A stretch of DNA of 64,000 bases from Fibrobacter succinogenes (GTDB taxonomy: Bacteria > Fibrobacterota > Fibrobacteria > Fibrobacterales > Fibrobacteraceae). The notes beneath the pieces were generated by a model that did no database searches, had not been told where the DNA came from, and saw only the letters and a list, made by a program, of their open reading frames with translations. The stretch covers positions 124,001 through 188,000 of the forward strand of contig NZ_CACZDK010000004.1 in NCBI RefSeq assembly GCF_902779965.1. Reading direction: 5' to 3'. A program made the position numbers and the translations under genes. This document shows positions 51,943-59,043 of this stretch, in pieces. Positions within the stretch are counted from its first letter, which is position 1. Every line of letters begins with the position of its first letter.

Positions 51943-53841
51943 ATGAAAAAATGGCGCATTGACGATTCCCGAGATCTTTACAACGTAAAGGGTTGGGGCG
52001 TAAGTTACTTTGATATTAACGACAAGGGTCACGCGACGGTTTCGCCGATCAAGAATGGCGGTCCGAGCATCGACCTTTACGAGCTCGTGCAGGAACTTTC
52101 CTTGCGCGATGTTTCGACTCCTGTGCTGCTCCGCTTCCCGGATATTCTGGACAGCCGCATCGAAAAGATTCACGAGTGCTTCACGAAGGCGACGACTGAA
52201 TACGGTTACAAGGGCGGTCATTACAGCATCTTCCCGATCAAGGTGAACCAGCAGCGCGCGGTCTTGGAAGAAGTGGTGAGTCACGGTTCCAAGTTCAACA
52301 TCGGGCTTGAAGCAGGTTCCAAGCCGGAACTTCACGCAGTTCTTGCGAACATGCAGAATCCGGATGCGTTGATTATCTGCAACGGCTACAAGGACGAAGA
52401 CTTTATCGAGCTTGCTCTCCTCGCGCAGAAGATGGGCAAGAAGATTTTCATCGTCGTCGAAAAGATGAACGAACTTCATTTGGTCGTGGATCTTTCTCGC
52501 CGCATCGGTGTTCGCCCGAACATCGGTATTCGCATCAAGCTTGCAAGCTCTGGCAGCGGCAAGTGGGAAGAATCCGGCGGATACCACAGCAAGTTTGGCC
52601 TGAACAGTTCGGAGCTTTTGGAAGCTCTCGACTTCATCAAAGAAGAGAAGATGGAAGACTGCATGAAGCTCATCCACTTCCACTTGGGAAGCCAGATTAC
52701 AAACATTCGCCATATCAAGAATGGTTTGCGTGAAGTTTCGCAGTTCTACGTCCAAATTAGAAAGATGGGCATGGGCCTTGAATTTGTGGACGTTGGCGGC
52801 GGCTTGGGCGTCGATTACGACGGCACGCGCAGTTCTAACGCTAGCTCCGTGAACTATTCCATCCAGGAATACGCAAACGACGTTGTGTACGCGATGTACG
52901 AAGCTTGCGAAAACGGAGACGTTCCTCACCCGAATATCATTGCGGAATCGGGCCGTGCACTTTCGGCACACCATTCCATCTTGGTGTTCAACGTGCTTGA
53001 AACGGCTGGCCAGGCTTTCTTCGACGAAAGCGTTCATGAAATCAGCGACGACGCTCCGGAAGCACTGAAGGACTTGTATGGCATTTACAAGAGCCTTTCT
53101 CCGAAGAACTTGCTTGAAAGCTGGCACGATGCCATGCAGATTAACGACGACACCTTGAGTGGTTTCAAGATGGGCGACGTGGATTTGCAGACGCGCGCTA
53201 TGAGCGAACGCTTGTTCTGGAGCATTGCCCGCAAAGTGGATTTGCTAGCACGCGACTTGCGCCATCCGCCTTATGAATTAAGCGAACTCCCGCGTTTGCT
53301 TGCCGAAAAGTACTTCTGCAACTTCAGCCTTTTCCAGAGCCTCCCGGACAGCTGGGGCGTGGATCAGGTGTTCCCGATTATGCCGATCCAGCGTTTGGAC
53401 GAAGAGCCGACGATCGAGACGACGATTCAGGACGTGACTTGCGATAGCGATGGCAAGATTGACATGTTCGTTCGCGGCGGCGAAGTGGCACGCACCATTC
53501 CGCTCCACCCGATCAAGAAGGACGAACCGTACTTTATCGCGGTTTACCTCGTCGGTGCATACCAGGAAATTCTCGGTGACCTCCACAACCTCTTTGGCGA
53601 TACGAACGCAGTGCACATTGTCTGCAACGACAACGGCGGCTACGATATCGACAAGGTAATCGACGGCGAATCCGTGGAAGACGTGCTCGACTACGTGAAC
53701 TTCAGCGACAAGGCTCTTGTCCGCAACATGGAAAACTGGGTCACGCGCTCTGTGAAGGAAGGAAAGATTACGCTTCAGGAAGGCAAGGAATTCTTGAACA
53801 TCTATCGTTCCGGACTTTACGGGTACACGTATCTGGAGTAG
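51943..53841 (+). CDS. speA: Biosynthetic arginine decarboxylase
   Basis: 632 residues, the usual SpeA length. Makes agmatine from arginine, the entry to putrescine. It is a fold-III PLP enzyme. The PLP lysine is K100 in YSIFPIKVNQQ; later come GLEAGSKPEL, HFHLGSQITNIRHIKNG and VDVGGGLGVDYDGT, typical of the family, and IIAESGRAL. The N-terminus WRIDDSRDLYNVKGWGVSYF is also characteristic. AAGGA lies 8 bases before the ATG. Likely works with the preceding dehydrogenase in polyamine synthesis. Confidence 0.97.
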   Translation: MKKWRIDDSRDLYNVKGWGVSYFDINDKGHATVSPIKNGGPSIDLYELVQELSLRDVSTPVLLRFPDILDSRIEKIHECFTKATTEYGYKGGHYSIFPIKVNQQRAVLEEVVSHGSKFNIGLEAGSKPELHAVLANMQNPDALIICNGYKDEDFIELALLAQKMGKKIFIVVEKMNELHLVVDLSRRIGVRPNIGIRIKLASSGSGKWEESGGYHSKFGLNSSELLEALDFIKEEKMEDCMKLIHFHLGSQITNIRHIKNGLREVSQFYVQIRKMGMGLEFVDVGGGLGVDYDGTRSSNASSVNYSIQEYANDVVYAMYEACENGDVPHPNIIAESGRALSAHHSILVFNVLETAGQAFFDESVHEISDDAPEALKDLYGIYKSLSPKNLLESWHDAMQINDDTLSGFKMGDVDLQTRAMSERLFWSIARKVDLLARDLRHPPYELSELPRLLAEKYFCNFSLFQSLPDSWGVDQVFPIMPIQRLDEEPTIETTIQDVTCDSDGKIDMFVRGGEVARTIPLHPIKKDEPYFIAVYLVGAYQEILGDLHNLFGDTNAVHIVCNDNGGYDIDKVIDGESVEDVLDYVNFSDKALVRNMENWVTRSVKEGKITLQEGKEFLNIYRSGLYGYTYLE

Positions 53842-53900
53842 GAAGTAGACGGTAGGAAGTAGGCAGTAGACAGGACTGTAGGCGGGATTGCCCGCCCATG
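53842..53900. repeat. GTAGGAA-type word array and hairpin
   Basis: AGGAAGTAGACGGTAGGAAG and GTAGGCAGTAGACAGG are followed by a GGCGGG-att-CCCGCC hairpin. There is no inverted arm on the right. Confidence 0.6.
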
Positions 53901-53941
53901 GTCCAAGAGCCGAAAGAAGTGTCATTGGTTATACTAATTTT

Positions 53942-54775
53942 ATGATTCACGAAATTACTCCGCACAAGTTAGATAACGAATTTAAAGACATTGCTCCCAA
54001 GCCCACTGATTATTTGATTATTTTCAATGGAGAGCAAACGCTTTTCAAGAAAGTGGTTGAAGGTGTTTACGAAATTCCACGAGTGTGCGACTTTCCCAAA
54101 TGTGAATGCCATTACCTGATCAGCATCGATGGTGATGCTTATTTTTTGTGCAATACGAATCTGCCAGAAGTTCCAGAAGGCTACGAGTTCCGCGGCAACC
54201 GCACATTCCGCACGCTTGAAAATCATTTGGAACGCCTCGGCGGAGCAACTTCCGCACACATTGCCAAATGGGAAAATTTGAACAAATTCTGTGGCATGTG
54301 TGGTCATATCATGACGCGTGGAACTAAAGAACGCTCCATGATTTGCCCCAGCTGCAAGAACACAGTCTACCCCAAGATTTCGCCGGTCGTGATTGTCGCG
54401 GTGCACAACGGCAACGAACTTTTGATGGCGCGCAATTTGGACAATCCAGACAAGACGCGCATGTTCCTGATTTCTGGATTCGTAGAAATCGGCGAATCGC
54501 TTGAGCAAGCCGTCAAGCGCGAAGTCATGGAAGAAGCGGGCGTTCGCGTCAAGAACATCAAGTACTTCGGTAGCCAGCCGTGGCCGTTCTCGGAATCGCT
54601 CATCTCGGGCTACACCGCAGAACTCGATGGCGATCCGACGATTCACATGCAAGAAGCGGAACTCGCTTGCGCCACTTGGGTCAAGCGCGAGGACATTCCC
54701 GAATACGATACGAGCGTGAGCATCAGCAGTTGCCTCATCGAGAATTTCCGTTCGGGATATACGATTAAGGAATAA
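53942..54775 (+). CDS. nudC: NAD(H)/RNA-cap pyrophosphatase NudC
   Basis: 277 residues from the ATG at 53942; the frame is open further upstream but without similarity. Cleaves NADH and removes NAD caps from RNA. Zinc ribbon Cys117, Cys120, Cys135 and Cys138 (FCGMCG...CPSC); Nudix box G179-FVEIG-E-...-REVMEEAGV (179-201); the NudC-specific SQPWPFS at 211-217. All catalytic residues are present. A TATACT hexamer near 53930 may be its -10. A terminator follows. Confidence 0.95.
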   Translation: MIHEITPHKLDNEFKDIAPKPTDYLIIFNGEQTLFKKVVEGVYEIPRVCDFPKCECHYLISIDGDAYFLCNTNLPEVPEGYEFRGNRTFRTLENHLERLGGATSAHIAKWENLNKFCGMCGHIMTRGTKERSMICPSCKNTVYPKISPVVIVAVHNGNELLMARNLDNPDKTRMFLISGFVEIGESLEQAVKREVMEEAGVRVKNIKYFGSQPWPFSESLISGYTAELDGDPTIHMQEAELACATWVKREDIPEYDTSVSISSCLIENFRSGYTIKE

Positions 54776-54787
54776 AGATTAAACGAG

Positions 54788-54815
54788 ACGCGCGGCCGAA
54801 GAGCCGCGCATTTTT
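54788..54815. terminator. Terminator between nudC and the convergent gene
   Basis: GCGCGGC (54790-54796) pairs with GCCGCGC (54803-54809), then ATTTTT. Confidence 0.8.
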
Positions 54816-54819
54816 CTAG

Positions 54820-55467
54820 TTACTTTTCCGATTTTTTATCGGCTTTCTTCTTAGCCTTGCTCGGAGCCGCTTTAGGTGTTGCCTCAGGCTTATTCGCAAG
54901 TACAACGTATAAAGTATCGTGAATCACGACCGTATCGCGCACGACAATCGTATCATGCACAAAGACTGTATCGCGAGCGCACACGACATTCGCGGAACCG
55001 TTAGAAGCCGGAACAGGCACCACAGCCGACGAAGATGCGACCAAAGAAGAACTCGATTGCGCAGCACTTGAGCTAGACTGCGCGGCACTTGAAAGAGCAG
55101 CACTTGATTGTGCGACATTTGCACTCGAAGAAGTCACACTCACAGTCGATGACGTCGGCATTTTTTCAATGACCGTAATCAAAGAATCGCGAACATTGCG
55201 GAGGCTATCCAGCTGTTTGCGGTAACGCGTCTTATTGCCCGGACGGCGTTCTCTAGAATACTGAACTTCAATCTTATCAATCTGCGATTCAACGTCCCTA
55301 AGTTCATCGAAAACAGGACCTTCGCCTTTAACAGAACCTGTCGGCGTGAAAAAATTTGTGAAACGCTGCCACATCGAGCGTTCTTCGGCATTCACATTGT
55401 TCAAACATCCAAGACAAAAGAGGACTGCAAAAGTCCCGCAAGCAGATTTCAACCTAAAATTTCGCAT
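54820..55467 (-). CDS. Ser-rich exported protein with XDTVXV repeats
   Basis: 215 residues. N-terminal signal with a lipobox-like CLGC (Cys21), so probably a lipoprotein. A helical, charged region (about 50-100, FDELRDVESQIDKIEVQYSRER) precedes a block of Ala/Ser/Gln repeats (about 115-155). Then comes a short repeat of D-T-[VIL]-x-V-x-D (RDTVFVHDTIVV, RDTVVIHDTLYVV). The tail is Lys/Ala rich. Function unknown; the repeat also appears in the barrel protein at 16343. Confidence 0.7.
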   Translation of the reverse strand: MRNFRLKSACGTFAVLFCLGCLNNVNAEERSMWQRFTNFFTPTGSVKGEGPVFDELRDVESQIDKIEVQYSRERRPGNKTRYRKQLDSLRNVRDSLITVIEKMPTSSTVSVTSSSANVAQSSAALSSAAQSSSSAAQSSSSLVASSSAVVPVPASNGSANVVCARDTVFVHDTIVVRDTVVIHDTLYVVLANKPEATPKAAPSKAKKKADKKSEK

Positions 55468-55538
55468 GTTGTAATAATAGAAAAAAAGAAGGCATCCCTT
55501 TACAAGCCCCCTAATTTTACTAAATTAACACTACCCAC

Positions 55539-55611
55539 GCGGGAGTAGCTCAGTTGGTAGAGCGCGACCTTCCCAAGGTCGATGTCGAGGGTTCGAGACC
55601 CTTTTCCCGCT
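55539..55611 (+). tRNA. tRNA-Gly (anticodon CCC)
   Basis: GCGGGAG pairs with TTCCCGC in the acceptor stem (one G-T pair). D-arm AGCTCAGTTGGTAGAGC; anticodon stem CGACC/GGTCG with loop TTCCCAA, so anticodon CCC; T-arm GAGGG-TTCGAGA-CCCTT. 73 nt; CCA is not encoded. Confidence 0.95.
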
Positions 55612-55619
55612 CGAAAGCA

Positions 55620-55648
55620 AAAACGACACCTCTATGGTGTCGTTTTTT
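55620..55648 (+). terminator. Terminator of tRNA-Gly
   Basis: AAACGACACC pairs with GGTGTCGTTT around TCTAT, then T-rich. Confidence 0.8.
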
Positions 55649-55665
55649 GCTTTTATTCGTAAACA

Positions 55666-56010
55666 GGTCGAGAACCCGAGAAGAGGGTTCGACAAAATTC
55701 GATCATGGACGAAGTCCGAAGAACGAATTTTGGAATTATCGCGCAAGCGATAAGCCCGTAGGGTGAGGAGTCAGCCGCGTTAGCGGAGACTGACGACGAA
55801 TCACTAAATTTTTTCGTGGGCGTATGCCCGTGGGAAAAATTTAGGACTTTCCGTGTAGCGATAAGCCCGTTAGGGTGAGGAGCCAGCCGCGAAGCGGTGA
55901 CTGGCGACGAATCAAACCCGTTCCCGCTCTAAAATAAAAGATCAGGTCAATGACCTGGTCTTTTATTTTACTAGTGATATAAGTGGGTCGAGAACCCGAG
56001 AAGAGGGTTC
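55666..56010. repeat. Nested direct repeats behind tRNA-Gly
   Basis: No gene seen. A 25-bp sequence beginning GGTCGAGAACCCGAG occurs at 55666-55690 and 55986-56010. Between them a ~57-bp unit beginning GCGATAAGCCCG occurs at 55747-55803 and 55858-55914. The piece TTCCCGCTC, equal to the end of the tRNA plus one base, recurs at 55921. A long hairpin (55930-55970, TCTTTTATTTTA on one arm) has terminator form. Confidence 0.8.
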
Positions 56011-56023
56011 CATCCCCACTAAA

Positions 56024-56926
56024 TTACTGTTCCAGATAATAATCGGGTCTGATTCCAAGCGCAGCTTCGTCTGCATTTAATTCTGCGGCAGGCACATTTC
56101 GCCCCACAACAAGAGCGCTATCAAAGCCTGCAATTTTCGCGCCATACACATCTGTTCCAAGCGTATCGCCAATCATCAACACGCGAGAGCCCGCCGGAAG
56201 CGAGCGTTTTACTTTTTCCCAAATTGCAGGGAACGGCTTGCCCAAGTAATAAGTTTCACAGCCTTCTCCCCCATTCGCATTGCACATCGACGCACGACGC
56301 AAGCGTTCTGAGAGAGCTCCTGAAACCGGTTCACGCAGCGTAACGCCATTTTCATCTGGAATTTTTGGAGCCCAAGCATCTGAATTGAGCACAAGAAGAA
56401 TTGCACCTGGCTTTCGCAAAATCTTGACTGCTTGCGCATACGTTTCGGGCGTATCCTTTGCAGACGAAATCGCCACAATTGGCTCGGCGGGTTCAGCATC
56501 CATAGCAACCGCAGTGATTCCACAAGCATCAAGCACATGCTTGCCCGTGTCACGACCGATGTAATAGACTTCGCGCAATTCAAGCCTGTGACCGCGCAAT
56601 TCAAGCGGTTTCGCGGCAGTCCTACATATCGCCACATTTCCATCTACACGTTCACCACGACGCAAGCGTTCCACGAGTTCTCGCAACAAGCTCCCTGACG
56701 AAATCGTTTCTTCCGTCGAAAAATCAAAACCACGTTTGTCCGCATCACGCGCCAAGACTTCATCGACATCCGAAGCGGCATTCGTCACCAAGCGGAGGTG
56801 CTTGCCGGCATGGCGAAGCATCTTGAACCATTCCATTGCACCGGGGTAAACAAAACTACCGCGATTGTAGAGCGTTCCATAGCCGTCAAAGCAAAAGGCA
56901 TCGTAACGGTCTAGCAAATCCGCCAT
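56024..56926 (-). CDS. HAD-superfamily hydrolase (NagD/HAD-IIA-like)
   Basis: 300 residues from the ATG at 56926, where family similarity begins (MADLLDRYDAFCFDGYGTLY). Motif I reads DGYGT, so the usual second Asp is Tyr, as in haloacid dehalogenases and unlike most HAD phosphatases. Motif II is LVTNAAS; motifs III and IV are represented by GKPFPAIWEKV and VLMIGDTLGTDVYGAKIAGF, which is HAD-IIA style. The substrate is unknown. The frame remains open 74 codons upstream, but that stretch consists of repeat DNA plus a duplicated 21-codon start segment. Confidence 0.85.
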   Translation of the reverse strand: MADLLDRYDAFCFDGYGTLYNRGSFVYPGAMEWFKMLRHAGKHLRLVTNAASDVDEVLARDADKRGFDFSTEETISSGSLLRELVERLRRGERVDGNVAICRTAAKPLELRGHRLELREVYYIGRDTGKHVLDACGITAVAMDAEPAEPIVAISSAKDTPETYAQAVKILRKPGAILLVLNSDAWAPKIPDENGVTLREPVSGALSERLRRASMCNANGGEGCETYYLGKPFPAIWEKVKRSLPAGSRVLMIGDTLGTDVYGAKIAGFDSALVVGRNVPAAELNADEAALGIRPDYYLEQ

Positions 56927-57013
56927 GTGAACATGGCGCGGTTCAGATAGGGAAACAGAACAAGGACGCTCTGCATTTCTAGGAGATTCCCGGTCGGAGC
57001 CGGGAATGACGCA

Positions 57014-57078
57014 GGAGCCGAGAGATGCAGAAACAAGCTTGCATGTTTCTATATCCGAGGCGAACAAGTCATGCCTCG
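57014..57078 (+). repeat. Two-hairpin repeat, copy C
   Basis: GGAGCCGAGAGATGC, palindrome AGAAACAAGC-tt-GCATGTTTCT, ATATCCGAGGCGAA, then the stem CGAGGC/GCCTCG. Lies in the repeat-rich leader of the HAD gene. Confidence 0.8.
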
Positions 57079-57199
57079 AAGAGGAATGACAATCACGCTC
57101 AATTATCTGCTTATAACGCAGGTAGATTTCTGTTTCGAATTGTTCCATTAAAATTCGCTTTTGACCATCGACATTCGCGAGAATGACGATTCTTAAACT

Positions 57200-57295
57200 C
57201 TAGATTTGACTGGATCCTTCGCGATGCTCAGGATGACAATCACGCTCAATTATCTGCTTGTAACGCAGGTAGATTTCAGTTTCAAATTTATCCAT
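57200..57295 (-). other. 31-codon open frame duplicated 147 bases downstream
   Basis: An ATG frame directly behind the gene at 57301. The first 21 residues (ending ERDCH) recur almost unchanged at 57148-57086, reading M-E-Q instead of M-D-K at the start. After that both copies run into dispersed repeat sequence. It may be a duplicated gene start or a small peptide. Real translation is uncertain. Confidence 0.45.
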
Positions 57296-57300
57296 AGCGA

Positions 57301-57963
57301 TTACGCATCGCTGCGGAGAATGCCGTAGTCACGACCTTCCACGGGAATCACGAGTTGCAACTTCAAAAGCGTCTTGATGTGTTTTTCAAAAACGACCTTG
57401 AAGTCTTCACCAAGCTCTTCGTCATCGTCATGGTCAAGGTTGTACGCCACATAGCTACCGTCTGCAAAAATCGAGATGCAGCAATCCCACGTGATGTCAC
57501 CTTCCTGCGGTTCCTCGTCATCTTCGCGATCCTTGCTTTCGAGCATCAAAATCGGGCGCGGAGCAGGAATCGGTTCGGCATGACCGTTTTCGAAAATAAA
57601 GTAATTGCGGCTGATGAGTTCGTGTTCCAAAGCCATTGTGCTCGGCACGCGCGCAAATTCTCCGCGCAAACGATTGATGTTTCCGAGGTCGTCTTCGTAC
57701 GGGTCCTGGAAATCTTCGGGCAATACAATCTGATAATAATCAAATTGCTTTCCGCTAGCAGCGTAGTTGTCTTGCCAAGACTGAGGCGGTTCCGGACGAA
57801 TCGTCAAAAAATCTTCGAACGCATCGAGGATGTCATTCAAGCGGGAATCCCAAGGTTTTTCCTTGAGTTCCTGAACAATGTCCATAAAATTCTTGAGGCT
57901 TTCTTCGCCCGTCACTTGAGTTAAATCGGCACTCGGCACACCAGTTTCATCAAATTCAATCAT
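57301..57963 (-). CDS. Unknown acidic protein
   Basis: 220 residues, rich in Asp and Glu, without signal peptide or membrane helix, so cytoplasmic. Segments such as FDYYQIVLPEDFQDPYEDDLG, WDCCISIFADGSYVAYNLDHDDDEE and VVFEKHIKTLLKLQLVIPVEGRDYG suggest an alpha/beta fold. I do not recognise the family. It stands 5 bases before the short duplicated frame at 57295. Confidence 0.75.
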   Translation of the reverse strand: MIEFDETGVPSADLTQVTGEESLKNFMDIVQELKEKPWDSRLNDILDAFEDFLTIRPEPPQSWQDNYAASGKQFDYYQIVLPEDFQDPYEDDLGNINRLRGEFARVPSTMALEHELISRNYFIFENGHAEPIPAPRPILMLESKDREDDEEPQEGDITWDCCISIFADGSYVAYNLDHDDDEELGEDFKVVFEKHIKTLLKLQLVIPVEGRDYGILRSDA

Positions 57964-58125
57964 GCTAAAATTCCTTTTTATTTCGCAATAAATTTAGAAA
58001 AGTATCCGCAATCCAAGATGTGCTGGGAGGTGCCCGCACGGTGGCGGGCATGACAATGTAATCGGTCCTGCTCAAGAAGTCGCGACCTCATACCCCAAAG
58101 GGGCGAAGCCCCGACCTCACACCGC
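57964..58125. repeat. Dispersed repeats upstream of the acidic protein gene
   Basis: No gene seen. GGTGCCCGCACGGTGGCGGG-CATGACA is followed by GACCTCATACCCCAAA, a GGGGC-gaa-GCCCC stem and GACCTCACACC, matching the layout at 9595-9635. Confidence 0.6.
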
Positions 58126-59040
58126 CTACCACTTTTCCACGGTTTTTACGGTCAAGCTCATGGCAATGTCTTTTTCGTAATACGCGGGTTCGTTGATAAA
58201 AATCGGGTAGACCGAGCGTCCATCCGGTTCACCTTCGAACAAAACATCCTTGCCATCGAACGTGCGGAAAAGCTTGTCGCCCTTCTTGAGTTCACGGTAA
58301 TCGTGACCGTCCAATTCCGGGTGGATCATCGCCTGGATTGAGCCTCCGCCCTGTGGCTTCGGGTAGCCCAAGTCACGCAATTGCGTATAAACTTCAACCT
58401 CAATCGGTTCGCGCTTTTGCAATTCACCGCGATTCCATTCTTCGGCAAGTTCCAGATAACGTTTCACCAATTTTTCGGAACGTTCGAAAATTTCGGCATT
58501 CAGCGTTCCGTGCTGCTGCGGCCCAATTTCAATGCAAACATCCGCCTTCGCGACCGTTCCAAAATACGGTGAAGCGCTGCGTTCTTCGGGCTGGTAATAA
58601 ATCCACGCATCCTCGAATTCTTGCGTGAGCACTGCAGAAGCCTTCATCGTGAACGGGTCACGCGTCGAAAGGATCAAGCAATAGCCCATGTTCGAGCCTG
58701 TATTGTGCACGTCCAGAATCAAGTCCGTGCGCGTGTCAGCACCCTTTGGGCCATAAAATCGATTGAGTTCACGAGCCCTGCGAAATTCATATTGCAAAGG
58801 TTCCGCCGTCACATCCAAACAAGTCTGCGAAAACGAGCGGTTCAAATCATGGTCACGGTAACGGCGGTTCAGGCGCACCGCTTCCGGGTTTGCAAGCACA
58901 ACATCAACTTTCGACGATTTACAAATCGTATTGTAACATTCAGGGTGAGCCAGCCACTTTTCGACCAAACTCACGCCTGTACGTTCATTGCCATGCGTTC
59001 CGCCAGCAACGACAATCGTATTAATCTTACTCATAACCAT
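58126..59040 (-). CDS. Aspartoacylase (AspA/AstE family)
   Basis: 304 residues. Zinc carboxypeptidase-like enzyme that deacetylates N-acetyl-aspartate or a similar N-acyl amino acid. GGTHGNE (metal His and Glu) at the start, DHDLNRSF, DVHNTGSNMGYCLIL (second metal His) and VCIEIGPQQHGTL (catalytic Glu) are all present. The order and wording, including NEPAYYEKDIA near the end, are strikingly like animal ASPA. The ATG at 59034 is an alternative. It lies 3 bases behind the exporter gene and is probably co-transcribed with it. Confidence 0.9.
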   Translation of the reverse strand: MVMSKINTIVVAGGTHGNERTGVSLVEKWLAHPECYNTICKSSKVDVVLANPEAVRLNRRYRDHDLNRSFSQTCLDVTAEPLQYEFRRARELNRFYGPKGADTRTDLILDVHNTGSNMGYCLILSTRDPFTMKASAVLTQEFEDAWIYYQPEERSASPYFGTVAKADVCIEIGPQQHGTLNAEIFERSEKLVKRYLELAEEWNRGELQKREPIEVEVYTQLRDLGYPKPQGGGSIQAMIHPELDGHDYRELKKGDKLFRTFDGKDVLFEGEPDGRSVYPIFINEPAYYEKDIAMSLTVKTVEKW

Positions 59041-59043
59041 CCA

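Noticed and set aside
55921-55935. A second tRNA
   Set aside because: Only the last bases of the tRNA-Gly sequence are repeated; the rest of the cloverleaf is absent.
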